The notes beneath the pieces were generated by a model. That model was not told where the DNA came from, did not search any database, and saw only the letters and a list, made by a program, of their open reading frames with translations. From an uncultured Piscinibacter sp. (lineage in GTDB: Bacteria > Pseudomonadota > Gammaproteobacteria > Burkholderiales > Burkholderiaceae_C), in NCBI RefSeq assembly GCF_937952055.1, contig NZ_CALFYO010000033.1, forward strand, positions 186,001 through 250,000: a DNA stretch of 64,000 bases, given 5' to 3'. Both the position numbers and the translations under genes were made by a program. Position 1 is the stretch's first letter. Every line of letters starts with the position of its first letter. Below are positions 52,966-61,593 of the stretch, piece after piece.

Positions 52966-54321
52966 ATGGACACCCCACGCCACATCGTCATCGTCGGCGG
53001 CGGCTTCGCCGGCACCACGCTGGCCCGCGCGCTGGAGTCACGCCTGCCCGCCGGCTGGCAGGTGGTGCTGGTCAGCGAGGAGAGCTACACCACCTTCAAC
53101 CCGATGCTGGCCGAAGTGGTCGGCGCCTCGGTGTTCCCCGAGCACGTCGTCGCGCCGATCCGCCAGATGCTGACGCGCAGCCGCTTCGTGATGGGGCGCG
53201 TGGTCGCGGTCGACACCGCGCGGCGCACGCTGCAGGCGAGCACGCTGGCCGGACTGCAGGCCATCGACTACGAGCATCTGGTGCTCGCCTTCGGCACGCG
53301 CGCCAACCTCGCGCTGGTGCGGGGCCTGGCCGAGCACGCGCTGCCGCTCAAGCTGGTCGGCGACGCGCTGCACATCCGCAACCGCGTGCTGCAGCGCATC
53401 GCGCGCATCGAGCTGGAGAGCGATCCGACGATCCGCCGGCGCCTCGGCCACATGGTGGTCGTCGGCGGCGGCTTCTCGGGGGTCGAGGTGGCCGGCGAAC
53501 TGGCCGACTTCCTGGCCGGCGCGCGGCGCTACTACCCGCGCGTGCGCGCCGACGAACTGCGCGTCACGCTGCTGCAGGACGCCGAGCGGCTGCTGCTCGA
53601 GCTGCCGGCGCCGCTGGGCCTGTCGGCGGCCGCGTCGCTGCGCGCGCGCGGCGTCGACGTGCGGCTGGGTGCGCGCGCCACGCAGCTCGACGCCGACGGC
53701 GTGACGCTGGAGCGCGGCGACCGCCTCGAGTCGGCCACTGTCATCTGCACCATCGGCACGCGCGCCAATCCGCTCGCCGAGCGCCTCGGCCTGCCGTTGC
53801 AGCGCGGCCGCGTGGAGACCGCCGCCGACCTGTCGGTGCCGGGTGCCGTCGGCGTGTGGGCGATCGGCGACTGCGCGCTGGTGCGCAACCACGCCGGCGA
53901 CCGCCATCGCCCGGCCGAGACGGGGCCGGCCGCGCCGGCGAGATTCGCACCGCCAACCGCGCAGTTTGCCGTCGCACAGGCCCAGGCGCTGGCGCGCAAC
54001 CTGCTGGCCTCGATCGCCGGCCAACCGACGCAGCCCTTCGCGCACGTCACGCGCGGAATGATGGCCACCACCGGCCACCTGAAGGGCGTCGCGCAGGTCG
54101 CCGGCGTGCAGCTCACCGGCCTGCCGGCCTGGCTGCTGTGGCGCGCGGTCTACCTGCTGCGCATGCCGACCCTCGGCCGGAAGCTGCGCATCTGGGTCGA
54201 GTGGACCTGGGGCATGTTCTTCGCCGCCGACATCACGCATCTGCGCTTCACGCGCACCCACGAGGCCGACGCCGATCCGGCGCCGGCCCCGCTCGCCTCC
54301 CTCTCCCGTCCCCACCCCTAG
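52966..54321 (+). CDS. Type II NADH dehydrogenase (NDH-2)
   Basis: 451-residue non-proton-pumping NADH:quinone oxidoreductase. FAD motif VGGGFAGTTLA at the N-terminus, second dinucleotide motif VVGGGFSGVEVAGEL, a TIGTRANPL segment, AIGDCA for FAD binding, and a C-terminal amphipathic/hydrophobic tail (WVEWTWGMFFAADITHLRF) that would attach it to the membrane. The start at ATG 52966 is forced by the nucleotide motif; no ribosome site precedes it. It leads the bdhA/sigma/patatin unit. Confidence 0.93.
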   Translation: MDTPRHIVIVGGGFAGTTLARALESRLPAGWQVVLVSEESYTTFNPMLAEVVGASVFPEHVVAPIRQMLTRSRFVMGRVVAVDTARRTLQASTLAGLQAIDYEHLVLAFGTRANLALVRGLAEHALPLKLVGDALHIRNRVLQRIARIELESDPTIRRRLGHMVVVGGGFSGVEVAGELADFLAGARRYYPRVRADELRVTLLQDAERLLLELPAPLGLSAAASLRARGVDVRLGARATQLDADGVTLERGDRLESATVICTIGTRANPLAERLGLPLQRGRVETAADLSVPGAVGVWAIGDCALVRNHAGDRHRPAETGPAAPARFAPPTAQFAVAQAQALARNLLASIAGQPTQPFAHVTRGMMATTGHLKGVAQVAGVQLTGLPAWLLWRAVYLLRMPTLGRKLRIWVEWTWGMFFAADITHLRFTRTHEADADPAPAPLASLSRPHP

Positions 54322-54331
54322 GAACGACACC

Positions 54332-55114
54332 ATGCTTCAGCAGAAATCCGCCATCGTCACCGGCTCCACCAGCGGCATCGGCTTGGGGCTGGCCCGCGCC
54401 CTCGCCCAGCAGGGTGCCGACATCCTGCTCAACGGTTTCGGCAATGCCGAGGAGATCGAGTTCACGCGCGCCGAGCTGCAGCGCCAGTTCGGCGTCAAGG
54501 TGCGCTACTCGGGCGCCGACATGAGCCAGCCGGAGCAGATCCGCGCGATGGCCGCGCTGGCGCAGGCCGAGTTCGGCAAGGTCGACATCGTCGTCAACAA
54601 CGCCGGCATCCAGCATGTCGCGCCGGTCGAGGACTTCGACGACGCCAAGTGGGACGCGGTGCTGGCCATCAACCTGTCCTCGGCCTTCCATCTGATCAAG
54701 GCCGTCGTGCCCGGCATGAAGGCGCGCCGCTTCGGCCGCATCATCAATGTCGCCTCGGCCCACGGGCTGACCGCGTCGCCGTTCAAGTCGGCCTATGTCG
54801 CGGCCAAGCACGGCATGGTCGGGCTGTCGAAGACGGTGGCCGTCGAACTCGCCGAGTTCGGCATCACCGCCAACACCATCTGCCCCGGCTACGTGAAGAC
54901 GCCGCTGGTCGACAAGCAGATCGCCGACCAGGCCCGCGCGCACGGCATATCGCCCGAGCAGGTGGTGCGCGACGTGATGCTGTCGCACCAGGCCCGCAAG
55001 GAGTTCGTCCGCGTCGAGGAGCTGGCCGCGCTGGCGGTGTTCCTCGCCTCCGACGCCGCCGCCTCGATGACCGGCACCGCGCTGGCCATGGACGGTGGCT
55101 GGACGCTGCACTGA
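54332..55114 (+). CDS. bdhA: 3-hydroxybutyrate dehydrogenase
   Basis: 260-residue SDR enzyme linking polyhydroxybutyrate breakdown to acetoacetate. It has TGSTSGIG, NNAGIQHVAPVEDF, the catalytic serine region (VASAHGLTASPFKSAYVAAKHG with YxxxK) and the family-specific C-terminal LAMDGGWTLH. It follows NDH-2 by 10 bp; its NADH product would feed that enzyme. Confidence 0.95.
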   Translation: MLQQKSAIVTGSTSGIGLGLARALAQQGADILLNGFGNAEEIEFTRAELQRQFGVKVRYSGADMSQPEQIRAMAALAQAEFGKVDIVVNNAGIQHVAPVEDFDDAKWDAVLAINLSSAFHLIKAVVPGMKARRFGRIINVASAHGLTASPFKSAYVAAKHGMVGLSKTVAVELAEFGITANTICPGYVKTPLVDKQIADQARAHGISPEQVVRDVMLSHQARKEFVRVEELAALAVFLASDAAASMTGTALAMDGGWTLH

Positions 55115-55137
55115 CCGCCCCCCGACGGAGAACTGCC

Positions 55138-55716
55138 ATGCAAGACTACGCCGAACAGCTCGTCGCACTGCGTCCCATGCTCGTGCGTATGGCGCGTCAG
55201 CGCCTGCGCAACGACGCCTGGGTGGAGGACGCGGTGTCCGAGACGCTGGTGGCCGCCCTCGAGAACGCCGGCGGCTTCGCCGGCCGGGCCCAGCTGCGCA
55301 CCTGGGTGGTCGGCATCCTGAAGCACAAGCTGGTCGACCAGATTCGCCGCCACACGCGCGAGTGCCAGATGCACGAGAGCGCCGATGCCGACGAAGCCGA
55401 TGTCGGCCTGCTGGCCGAGGCAGCGGGCGAAGGCGTGGTCGAAGCCCCGGCCGACTGGGGCGATCCGCAGGAACGGCTCAGCCAGCGGCAGTTCATGGCG
55501 CAGCTCGAGCAGGTGCTTCGCCAGCTGCCGCCGCAGCAGGGCCGCGCCTTCCTGATGCGCAACTGGATGGAGGCCGAGACCGAGGACATCTGCAGCGAGC
55601 TCGGCGTGACCGCCAACCACCTGGCGGTGATCCTGCATCGCGCCCGCCAGCGCCTGCAAGGCGCGCTGCGCACCCACTGGCGTCCGGCCGGCACGGCGCT
55701 TGCGCGTGCCGCCTGA
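55138..55716 (+). CDS. ECF-type RNA polymerase sigma factor
   Basis: 192-residue sigma factor with region 2 (ARQRLRNDAWVEDAVSETLVAALEN, LRTWVVGILKHKLVDQIRR) and region 4 (LPPQQGRAFLMRNWMEAETEDICSELGVTANHLAVILHRAR). The start ATG 55138 follows ACGGAG. No anti-sigma gene is adjacent, so it may act constitutively or be controlled at transcription. It could itself read the CGTGA-type promoters, although these do not match a known ECF consensus I can recall. Confidence 0.9.
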   Translation: MQDYAEQLVALRPMLVRMARQRLRNDAWVEDAVSETLVAALENAGGFAGRAQLRTWVVGILKHKLVDQIRRHTRECQMHESADADEADVGLLAEAAGEGVVEAPADWGDPQERLSQRQFMAQLEQVLRQLPPQQGRAFLMRNWMEAETEDICSELGVTANHLAVILHRARQRLQGALRTHWRPAGTALARAA

Positions 55717-55735
55717 CCCACCACCAGAAACCGAC

Positions 55736-56890
55736 ATGGCCAAGACCCGCCCGCCTGCCATCGAGCCGATCGACGGACCCCTGCCGCTGCCTGCGCGGCG
55801 CCGCCCCGAGCTGCCCGGGCAGGTCGTGCTGGTGCTGCAAGGCGGCGGCGCGCTGGGCGCCTACCAGCTCGGCGTCTACGAGGCGCTGCACGAGGCAGGC
55901 ATCGAGCCCGACTGGGTGATCGGCACCTCGATCGGCGCCATCAATGCCTCGCTGATCGCCGGCAACCCGCCGGAGCGCCGCATCGCGCAGCTGCATGGCT
56001 TCTGGGACCAGATGCAGTCGGCGCTTGGCAGCGTCTCGGCGTTCGACTGGCTGGGCCTGGGCAACACGGCGAGCAACCTGGCCACGGTGTGGCGCGGCAT
56101 CCCGAATTTCTTCACGCCCAACCTGCACGCGCTGCGCGGCTCGGCGGCGCCGCTGGGCGTCGAGTCGGCGTCCTACTACAGCACGGCGCCGCTGCGCGAG
56201 ACGCTGCTCGAGCTGGTCGACTTCGACTACCTGTGCGAGTGCCGCACGCGCATGACGGTGGGCGCGGTGAACGTGGTCAGCGGCGCGATGCGCTACTTCG
56301 ACACGCGCAACGAGAGGCTGTCGGTCGAGCACGTGATGGCCTCGGGCGCGCTGCCGCCGGCCTTCGGCGCGATCCGCATCGACGGCCAACCCTACTGGGA
56401 CGGCGGCATCTACTCGAACACGCCGATCGAGGCGGTGCTCGACGACAAGCCGCGGCGCGACTCGCTGATCTTTGCCGTCAACGTGTGGCACCAGCAGGGC
56501 CCCGAGCCTGAATCGATCTGGCAGGTGATGGGCCGCCAGAAGGACATCCAGTACGCCAGCCGCGCCGACAGCCACATCGCCCGTCAGAAGCAGATCCACA
56601 AGCTGCGCCACGTGATCCGCGAGCTGCACCGGCAGGTCCCGCCGTCGCGGCGCAACGATGCGCAGGTGAAGGAGCTGGCCGCCTGGGGTTGCGGCACCAC
56701 CATGCACGTGGCCCATCTGGTGGCACCGCGCCTCGAAGGCGAGGACCACACCAAGGACATCGACTTCACGCCGGCCGGCGTGCGCGCACGCCGCCAGGCC
56801 GGCTACGCCGACACGCTGCGCATGGTCGAGCGCAGCCCGTGGTCCACGGCGAGCAGCGACCCGATCGAGGGCGTGATCGAGCACAGCTGA
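55736..56890 (+). CDS. Patatin-like phospholipase with DUF3734
   Basis: 384-residue soluble acyl hydrolase. Oxyanion motif QGGGALGAYQLG, nucleophile serine 65 in GTSIGAINA, catalytic aspartate in WDGGIYSNTP, then a C-terminal DUF3734 region. From memory this family is often linked to bdhA, and may belong to PHB granule metabolism. The start ATG 55736 is chosen over a longer frame that overlaps the sigma factor gene. Confidence 0.9.
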   Translation: MAKTRPPAIEPIDGPLPLPARRRPELPGQVVLVLQGGGALGAYQLGVYEALHEAGIEPDWVIGTSIGAINASLIAGNPPERRIAQLHGFWDQMQSALGSVSAFDWLGLGNTASNLATVWRGIPNFFTPNLHALRGSAAPLGVESASYYSTAPLRETLLELVDFDYLCECRTRMTVGAVNVVSGAMRYFDTRNERLSVEHVMASGALPPAFGAIRIDGQPYWDGGIYSNTPIEAVLDDKPRRDSLIFAVNVWHQQGPEPESIWQVMGRQKDIQYASRADSHIARQKQIHKLRHVIRELHRQVPPSRRNDAQVKELAAWGCGTTMHVAHLVAPRLEGEDHTKDIDFTPAGVRARRQAGYADTLRMVERSPWSTASSDPIEGVIEHS

Positions 56891-56897
56891 GGCCGAT

Positions 56898-57170
56898 GTG
56901 ATCCACGACATCGAGACCCTGCCGGCGAACAACCGTGCCTTCGTCGCCGAGCGGTTGCGCGACGACCCCGCCGACTTCGAGCGCCTGGCCGAGGGCCAGC
57001 ACCCGGAATGCCTGTGGATCGGCTGCTCGGACAGCCGCGTCGGCCCGGACCGGCTCACCGGCACGCACCCCGGCGACATGTTCGTGCATCGCGACATCGC
57101 CAACCTGGTCGTCAGCACCGACATCAACCTGCCGTCGGTGCTGCAGTACGCCGGCGTGGTCGGTCACTGA
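56898..57170 (+). pseudogene. Truncated beta-carbonic anhydrase
   Basis: The 90 residues read as the N-terminal half of a beta-carbonic anhydrase: the LWIGCSDSRVGPDRLTG motif with one zinc cysteine and the catalytic Asp-Arg dyad, then FVHRDIANLVVSTDINLPSVLQYA. The frame then ends VGH and stop, without the second zinc pair (CGHxxCGG). It is likely inactive, probably created by deletion. The start is GTG; no ATG fits. Confidence 0.75.
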
Positions 57171-57183
57171 GGGGACTGGCACG

Positions 57184-58158
57184 ATGGACATCATGCTGGC
57201 CTCGGTGGCCTTCGCCCTCGCCGTGCTGTGCGCAGCGACGATGGGCTTCGCGATCCAGCGCGGCGCCACCTGCACCGTCGCCGCGGTCGACGAGTTGCTG
57301 GGCAAGCGCAGCGCGCGCCGCCTCGCCGCCTTCGGCGAGGCTGCGTTGTGGGTCGCCGGCGGGCTGCTGGCTGCGCGCGCCGCCGACCTCGTGCCGCAGC
57401 TGCCGCCCGGTTATGCCACGAGCGTCTGGACGGTGGCCGGAGGCGCGCTGCTCGGCCTGGGCGCCTGGCTCAACCGCGCCTGCGTGTTCGGCGCGATCGC
57501 GCGGCTCGGCTCGGGCGAATGGGCCTATGCCGCCACGCCACTGGGCTTCTACCTCGGCTGCCTGGCGGTGCCATGGCTGTTCGCGCCGCCGCAGCAGCCG
57601 CTGGCCGGCGGCGCGCCGGTGCTCGCCGCGCCCGGCATCGCGCTCGGCGCCTTCCTCGTCTTCGTCGCCTGGCGGCTGTTGGGCACGCTGCGTCGCGGCG
57701 GGTTGGCGCGCTGGCGCGAGCGGGTCTGGGCGCCGCACGCGGCGACCACGGTCATCGGCATCACCTTCCTGGCCATGCTGCTGCTCGTCGGTGCCTGGGC
57801 CTACACCGACGCGCTGGCCGCGCTGGCACGCGGCATGACCACCAGCCTCCCGGCGCGGCTGGCGCTGGCCGTCGCGCTGCTCGCCGGCGCGGTGTGGGGG
57901 GGCTGGACGGCCGGCCGCTTCCGCGCGACGCGCATCGGCGCATGGGACCTGTTGCGCTGCACCGCCGGCGGCGCCCTGATGGGCGCCGGCACGCTGCTCA
58001 TCCCCGGCAGCAACGACGGCCTGATCCTGGTCGGCATGCCGCTGCTGTGGCCCTACGCCTGGGTCGGCTTCGCCACGATGTGCGCGGCGATCGGGCTGGC
58101 CCGCCTGGCTTTCTCACAATTCGATCACGGCGGCGAGCGCGCCACGGCCGCTTCCTAG
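57184..58158 (+). CDS. YeeE/YedE-like sulfur transporter family protein
   Basis: 324-residue membrane protein with about nine helices. Conserved YeeE-type motifs are GFAIQRGATCTVAAVDE, GLGAWLNRACVFGAIARLGSGE, GGALMGAGTLLIPGSNDGLILVG with cysteines in the thiosulfate path. Members take up thiosulfate or related sulfur compounds. It lies 13 bp after the carbonic anhydrase remnant and 10 bp before the response regulator. Confidence 0.85.
   Translation: MDIMLASVAFALAVLCAATMGFAIQRGATCTVAAVDELLGKRSARRLAAFGEAALWVAGGLLAARAADLVPQLPPGYATSVWTVAGGALLGLGAWLNRACVFGAIARLGSGEWAYAATPLGFYLGCLAVPWLFAPPQQPLAGGAPVLAAPGIALGAFLVFVAWRLLGTLRRGGLARWRERVWAPHAATTVIGITFLAMLLLVGAWAYTDALAALARGMTTSLPARLALAVALLAGAVWGGWTAGRFRATRIGAWDLLRCTAGGALMGAGTLLIPGSNDGLILVGMPLLWPYAWVGFATMCAAIGLARLAFSQFDHGGERATAAS
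58114..58129 (-). promoter_or_regulatory. Two-unit CGTGA-type repeat upstream of the response regulator
   Basis: On the minus strand CGTGA, 6 bp, TGTGA, matching 14 of 16 bases of the corresponding NDH-2 element. It lies about 40 bp before the response regulator start, in the opposite orientation, inside the end of the YeeE-like gene. Confidence 0.45.
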
Positions 58159-58167
58159 AATGACTTC

Positions 58168-58920
58168 ATGGTCATGCAGGTCAACCCAGCCAAGGTGGGC
58201 CCAGGCGTCACGCGGCGCGTGCTGGTGATCGAGGACGACCCCGACATCGGCCGCCTGGTCACGCTGCAACTCGCCGAGCTGGGCTGCGAATGCCGTCTGG
58301 TCGACGACGGCGTGACCGGCCTGGCCGAGGCGCAGGAGGGCCGCTACGACCTCGTCATCCTCGACCTGATGCTGCCACGCCTGGACGGCCTGCAGATCTG
58401 CCGGCGACTGCGCGCCGCCGAGCACCACACGCCGATCCTGATGCTCACCGCCAAGTCCTCCGAACTCGATCGCGTGCTGGGCCTCGAGCTCGGCGCCGAC
58501 GACTACCTGACCAAACCCTTCAGCATGCTCGAGCTGGCGGCGCGCGTGAAGGGCGTCTTCCGCCGCGCCGAGGTGGTGGCGGCCGCGCGCGCGCAGGAGG
58601 CGCCGCAGGCGCAGCTCATCGAGCAGGGCGCACTGCGCATCGACCTGCAGCGCCACGAGGCGCGGCTGCAGGGCCAGCCGCTGGAGCTGACGGCGAAGGA
58701 ATTCGAGCTGCTCGCGCACTTCGCGCGCGCGCCGGGCCGCGTCTTCACCCGCGCCCAGCTGCTTGACCAGGTCTGGGGCTACCACCACAGCGGCTACGAG
58801 CACACCGTCAACTCGCACATCAACCGGCTGCGCAGCAAGATCGAGCGCGACCCGGGCAATCCCGAGTTCATCCAGACCGTCTGGGGCGTGGGCTACCGGT
58901 TCGCCGAGCGCACGAGCTGA
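58168..58920 (+). CDS. OmpR/PhoB-family response regulator
   Basis: 250-residue regulator with a receiver domain (acidic pocket EDD near 22-24, phosphoacceptor D66 in VILDLMLPRLDG, and lysine in DDYLTKPF) and a winged-helix DNA-binding domain (LTAKEFELLAHFARAPGRVFTRAQLLDQVWGY, ending VRGVGYRF-like). Such regulators bind direct repeats spaced about 11 bp, as seen upstream. Its kinase gene follows after 10 bp. Confidence 0.96.
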   Translation: MVMQVNPAKVGPGVTRRVLVIEDDPDIGRLVTLQLAELGCECRLVDDGVTGLAEAQEGRYDLVILDLMLPRLDGLQICRRLRAAEHHTPILMLTAKSSELDRVLGLELGADDYLTKPFSMLELAARVKGVFRRAEVVAAARAQEAPQAQLIEQGALRIDLQRHEARLQGQPLELTAKEFELLAHFARAPGRVFTRAQLLDQVWGYHHSGYEHTVNSHINRLRSKIERDPGNPEFIQTVWGVGYRFAERTS

Positions 58921-58930
58921 GCACGCGGCG

Positions 58931-59800
58931 ATGGATGCGCTGCTGCTTCTGCTCGTCGCCGGGCTGGCTCTGGTCGGGTGGTTCGTGCATCGGCGCTGCG
59001 CCCGCCGCGAGGCCGAGCTGGCCGGTCGGGTGGCGACGCTCGAGCTGCAGCTTGCCGAACGCGACGCGCAGCTGTCACGTGTGGCGCTGCAGCGCCGTGA
59101 ACTGCTGGCCAACGTCTCCCACGACCTGCGCACGCCGCTGGCGGCCATGCAGGGCTACCTCGAGCTGCTGCTGCTGCGGCACGGCAGCCTCGGGCCGGCC
59201 GAGGAACGCAACTACCTGCTCACCGCGGCGCGCCAGGGCGAGAAGCTCGGCCGCCTGCTCAACGATCTGTTCGACCTGACGCGGCTCGAGGCCGGCGAGC
59301 TGGCGCCGCAGGCGGAGGACTTCGCGCTCGGCGAACTGGTGCAGGACGTGGTGCAGAAGTTCGGCCACGAAGCGCGGCAGCGCGGCGTGCGCCTGGCGGC
59401 CTGCAACGCAGCGGCCGCGCCGCGCGTGCACGCCGACCTCGCGCTCGTCGCACGCGTCCTGGAGAACCTGCTCGACAACGCGCTGCGCCACACGCCGGCG
59501 GAAGGCAGCGTGACGATCGGCATGCTCGCCGACGGCACGCGCACCGCGCTGACGGTGAGCGACACCGGCGAAGGCATCGCTGCCGCCGACCTGCCGGGCC
59601 TGTTCGACCGCTACGACCGCGCCTCGCGCGTGCAGGGCGTGGGCGCCTCGCCGGGGCTCGGTCTGGCGATCGCACGTCGCATCGTGCGTCTGCACGGCGG
59701 CGAGCTCGCGGTCCGCAGCACGCCCGGGGCCGGCACCGTGGTGTCGTTCGATCTGCCGGCGGCACATGCCCCGGCCCGGCCCCAAGGCATGGCCGCCTGA
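58931..59800 (+). CDS. Sensor-less membrane histidine kinase
   Basis: 289-residue kinase with a single N-terminal membrane segment (LLLLLVAGLALVGWFV), a coiled coil (about 25-58), then HisKA with H64 in NVSHDLRTPL and a complete ATPase domain (VLENLLDNALRH, DTGEGIA, LGLAIARRIV). There is no periplasmic loop or PAS/GAF domain of its own. It is between the response regulator and a PAS-GAF protein, which may supply the sensing. Confidence 0.93.
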   Translation: MDALLLLLVAGLALVGWFVHRRCARREAELAGRVATLELQLAERDAQLSRVALQRRELLANVSHDLRTPLAAMQGYLELLLLRHGSLGPAEERNYLLTAARQGEKLGRLLNDLFDLTRLEAGELAPQAEDFALGELVQDVVQKFGHEARQRGVRLAACNAAAAPRVHADLALVARVLENLLDNALRHTPAEGSVTIGMLADGTRTALTVSDTGEGIAAADLPGLFDRYDRASRVQGVGASPGLGLAIARRIVRLHGGELAVRSTPGAGTVVSFDLPAAHAPARPQGMAA

Positions 59801-59835
59801 GCACCGGCCGTTCGCCGTTCACGCCTCCGGAAGGA

Positions 59836-60879
59836 ATGCCCATGCTCAGCCAGCCCCTTGTCCTCGCCCCCCTGTTTGCGCTGCTGGTCGCGCTCGGCTG
59901 GGTGGCCGGCCGGGCCCGCCGGCAGCGCCGCGAACTGGTTGCCCGCGTCGCTCTGCTCGAACAGACCCTGGCCACGCAGCGCGCCGAAGTCGAGCGCAGC
60001 GAGGCCGCGCGTGCCCAGGCCGAAGCGGGGCTGCGCTCGGCCGAGCAGCGCTTTCTGCTGGCCGTGCGCGGCAGCCAGGACGGCCTGTGGGAGTGGGAAC
60101 TGGCCACCGGCACGGTGCAGCTGTCGCCGCGCTGGAAAGGCATGCTGGGTTACGAGACGGACGCACTGCCCGACAGCCTGCCGGCCTGGCGCGACTGCAT
60201 GCACCCGGATGACCGTGCCGGCTTCGAGGCCGCGCTACAGCGCCACCTCGAGGGCGCCACGCCGCACGTCGACGAGGCGCTGCGCCTGCGCCACCGCGAC
60301 GGCAGCGTGCGCCACGTGCTGTCGCGTGCGGTGGCGATCCGGCGCGAATCGGGGGCGCCCTACCGCGTCGTCGGGCTGGACACCGACGTGACGGCCCTGC
60401 GTCGCGTGCAGGCGGTGCTCGACGCGGTCGCTGACGGCACCGCCGCCACCAGCGGCGCGGGCTTCTTCGACGCGCTGGTCGAGCACTTCGCGCGCGCGCT
60501 GGAGGTCGAGTGCGCGTTCATCACCGAGTGTGCCGATGCACCGCCGACACGGGTGCGCACGCTGGGCTACTGGTCGGCACGCCGCGGCACGCGCGAGAGC
60601 TTCGAGTTCGATCTCGCCGGCACGCCGTGCGAGGAGGTCGTGCAGCAGGGCCGCACCTGCTTCCACCGCGAGCGGCTGGCGACGCTGTTCCCGCGCGAGG
60701 CCGGCTACGAGTCCTACCTGGGCATGCCGATCACCGGCAGCGACGGCCGCGTGCTCGGCCACCTGGCGATCTTCGACACGCGGCCGCGTGGCGACGACCT
60801 GCTGATGGAGCGCATCTACCGCATCTTCCTGGCGCGCGCTGCGGCGGAGATCGAGCGCTGCCAGGCCCTGCAGCGCTGA
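59836..60879 (+). CDS. Membrane PAS-GAF protein without output domain
   Basis: 347 residues: membrane segment (about 8-25), coiled coil (to about 75), PAS domain (FLLAVRGSQDGLWEWELATGTVQLSPRW through DTDVTALRR) with PAC, and GAF domain (to the end, HLAIFDTRPRGDDLLMERIYRIFLARAAAEIERCQ). No kinase, GGDEF, EAL or DNA-binding domain follows. The coiled coil next to the membrane resembles the neighbouring kinase's, so it may act on it. Confidence 0.85.
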   Translation: MPMLSQPLVLAPLFALLVALGWVAGRARRQRRELVARVALLEQTLATQRAEVERSEAARAQAEAGLRSAEQRFLLAVRGSQDGLWEWELATGTVQLSPRWKGMLGYETDALPDSLPAWRDCMHPDDRAGFEAALQRHLEGATPHVDEALRLRHRDGSVRHVLSRAVAIRRESGAPYRVVGLDTDVTALRRVQAVLDAVADGTAATSGAGFFDALVEHFARALEVECAFITECADAPPTRVRTLGYWSARRGTRESFEFDLAGTPCEEVVQQGRTCFHRERLATLFPREAGYESYLGMPITGSDGRVLGHLAIFDTRPRGDDLLMERIYRIFLARAAAEIERCQALQR

Positions 60880-60889
60880 GGCACGGCGC

Positions 60890-61562
60890 TCAGCCGCCGA
60901 AGGCCAGCGCCAGCCCGACGGGCAGGAACAGCAGCGCCAGCAGGGGGTCGACCAGCACCATCGAGGCCACGTCGTCGGGGGCGCGCTGGTATCGGTCGGC
61001 GAGCAGGAAGTTGAACACCGCAGGCGGCAGGGCGGCGAACACGAACAGCGTGCCGCGCTGCAGCGGCTCGAGCGGCAGCATGGCCAGCACGGCGGCGGCC
61101 ACGCCGCCGAGGCTGCCGATGCGCCAGGCGTGCCAGGGCGTGGCCACCAGACGCGCGCCGAGCGTGAAGAGCAGCAGGTCGGAGAGCACCGGCAGCAAGG
61201 CCGGCGCCAAGCCCTCCGTGCCGAAGGCGAGCATCGATACCGGCAGCCCCACCGGTCCGACGTTGCCGGACACGACCGTCGGCGCGAGCGCGCGCGGGTC
61301 GGTGCCGAGCCGCCGCGCCAGCGGCCAGGCGAGCGCTGCGCTGCCGAGGATGATCACCACCGCGGCAGCGAGGAAGGGAAGCTGGCGGCGTGACGCTGAA
61401 CTGGCGCGTCGACGGCGAGACGAGCACCAGCGCCGGCCGGCAGACGTCGACGGCGAGGCGGTTCGCCCCGCCGAGCTCGGGCCTCGCGCGACGCGCATAG
61501 AGGCAGCCGAGCGGCACCACCGCCAGCAGCGGCGCCATCGTGGCGGCGATGCGCGAGAGCAT
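60890..61562 (-). pseudogene. AEC-family transporter, frameshifted
   Basis: The N-terminal part (from ATG 61562: MLSRIAATMAPLLAVVPLGCLYARR ... NRLAVDVCRPALVLV) is in one frame and the rest (LPFLAAAVVIILGSAALAWPLARRLG ... PVGLALAFGG) in another. Together they form one auxin-efflux-carrier-type permease. The switch is between about 61380 and 61395 and behaves as one extra base. Either a true frameshift or a sequencing error; the remaining domain is complete. Confidence 0.75.
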
Positions 61563-61593
61563 CGGCCGTCTCCTCGCTCGCCGCCGCAGCGGC

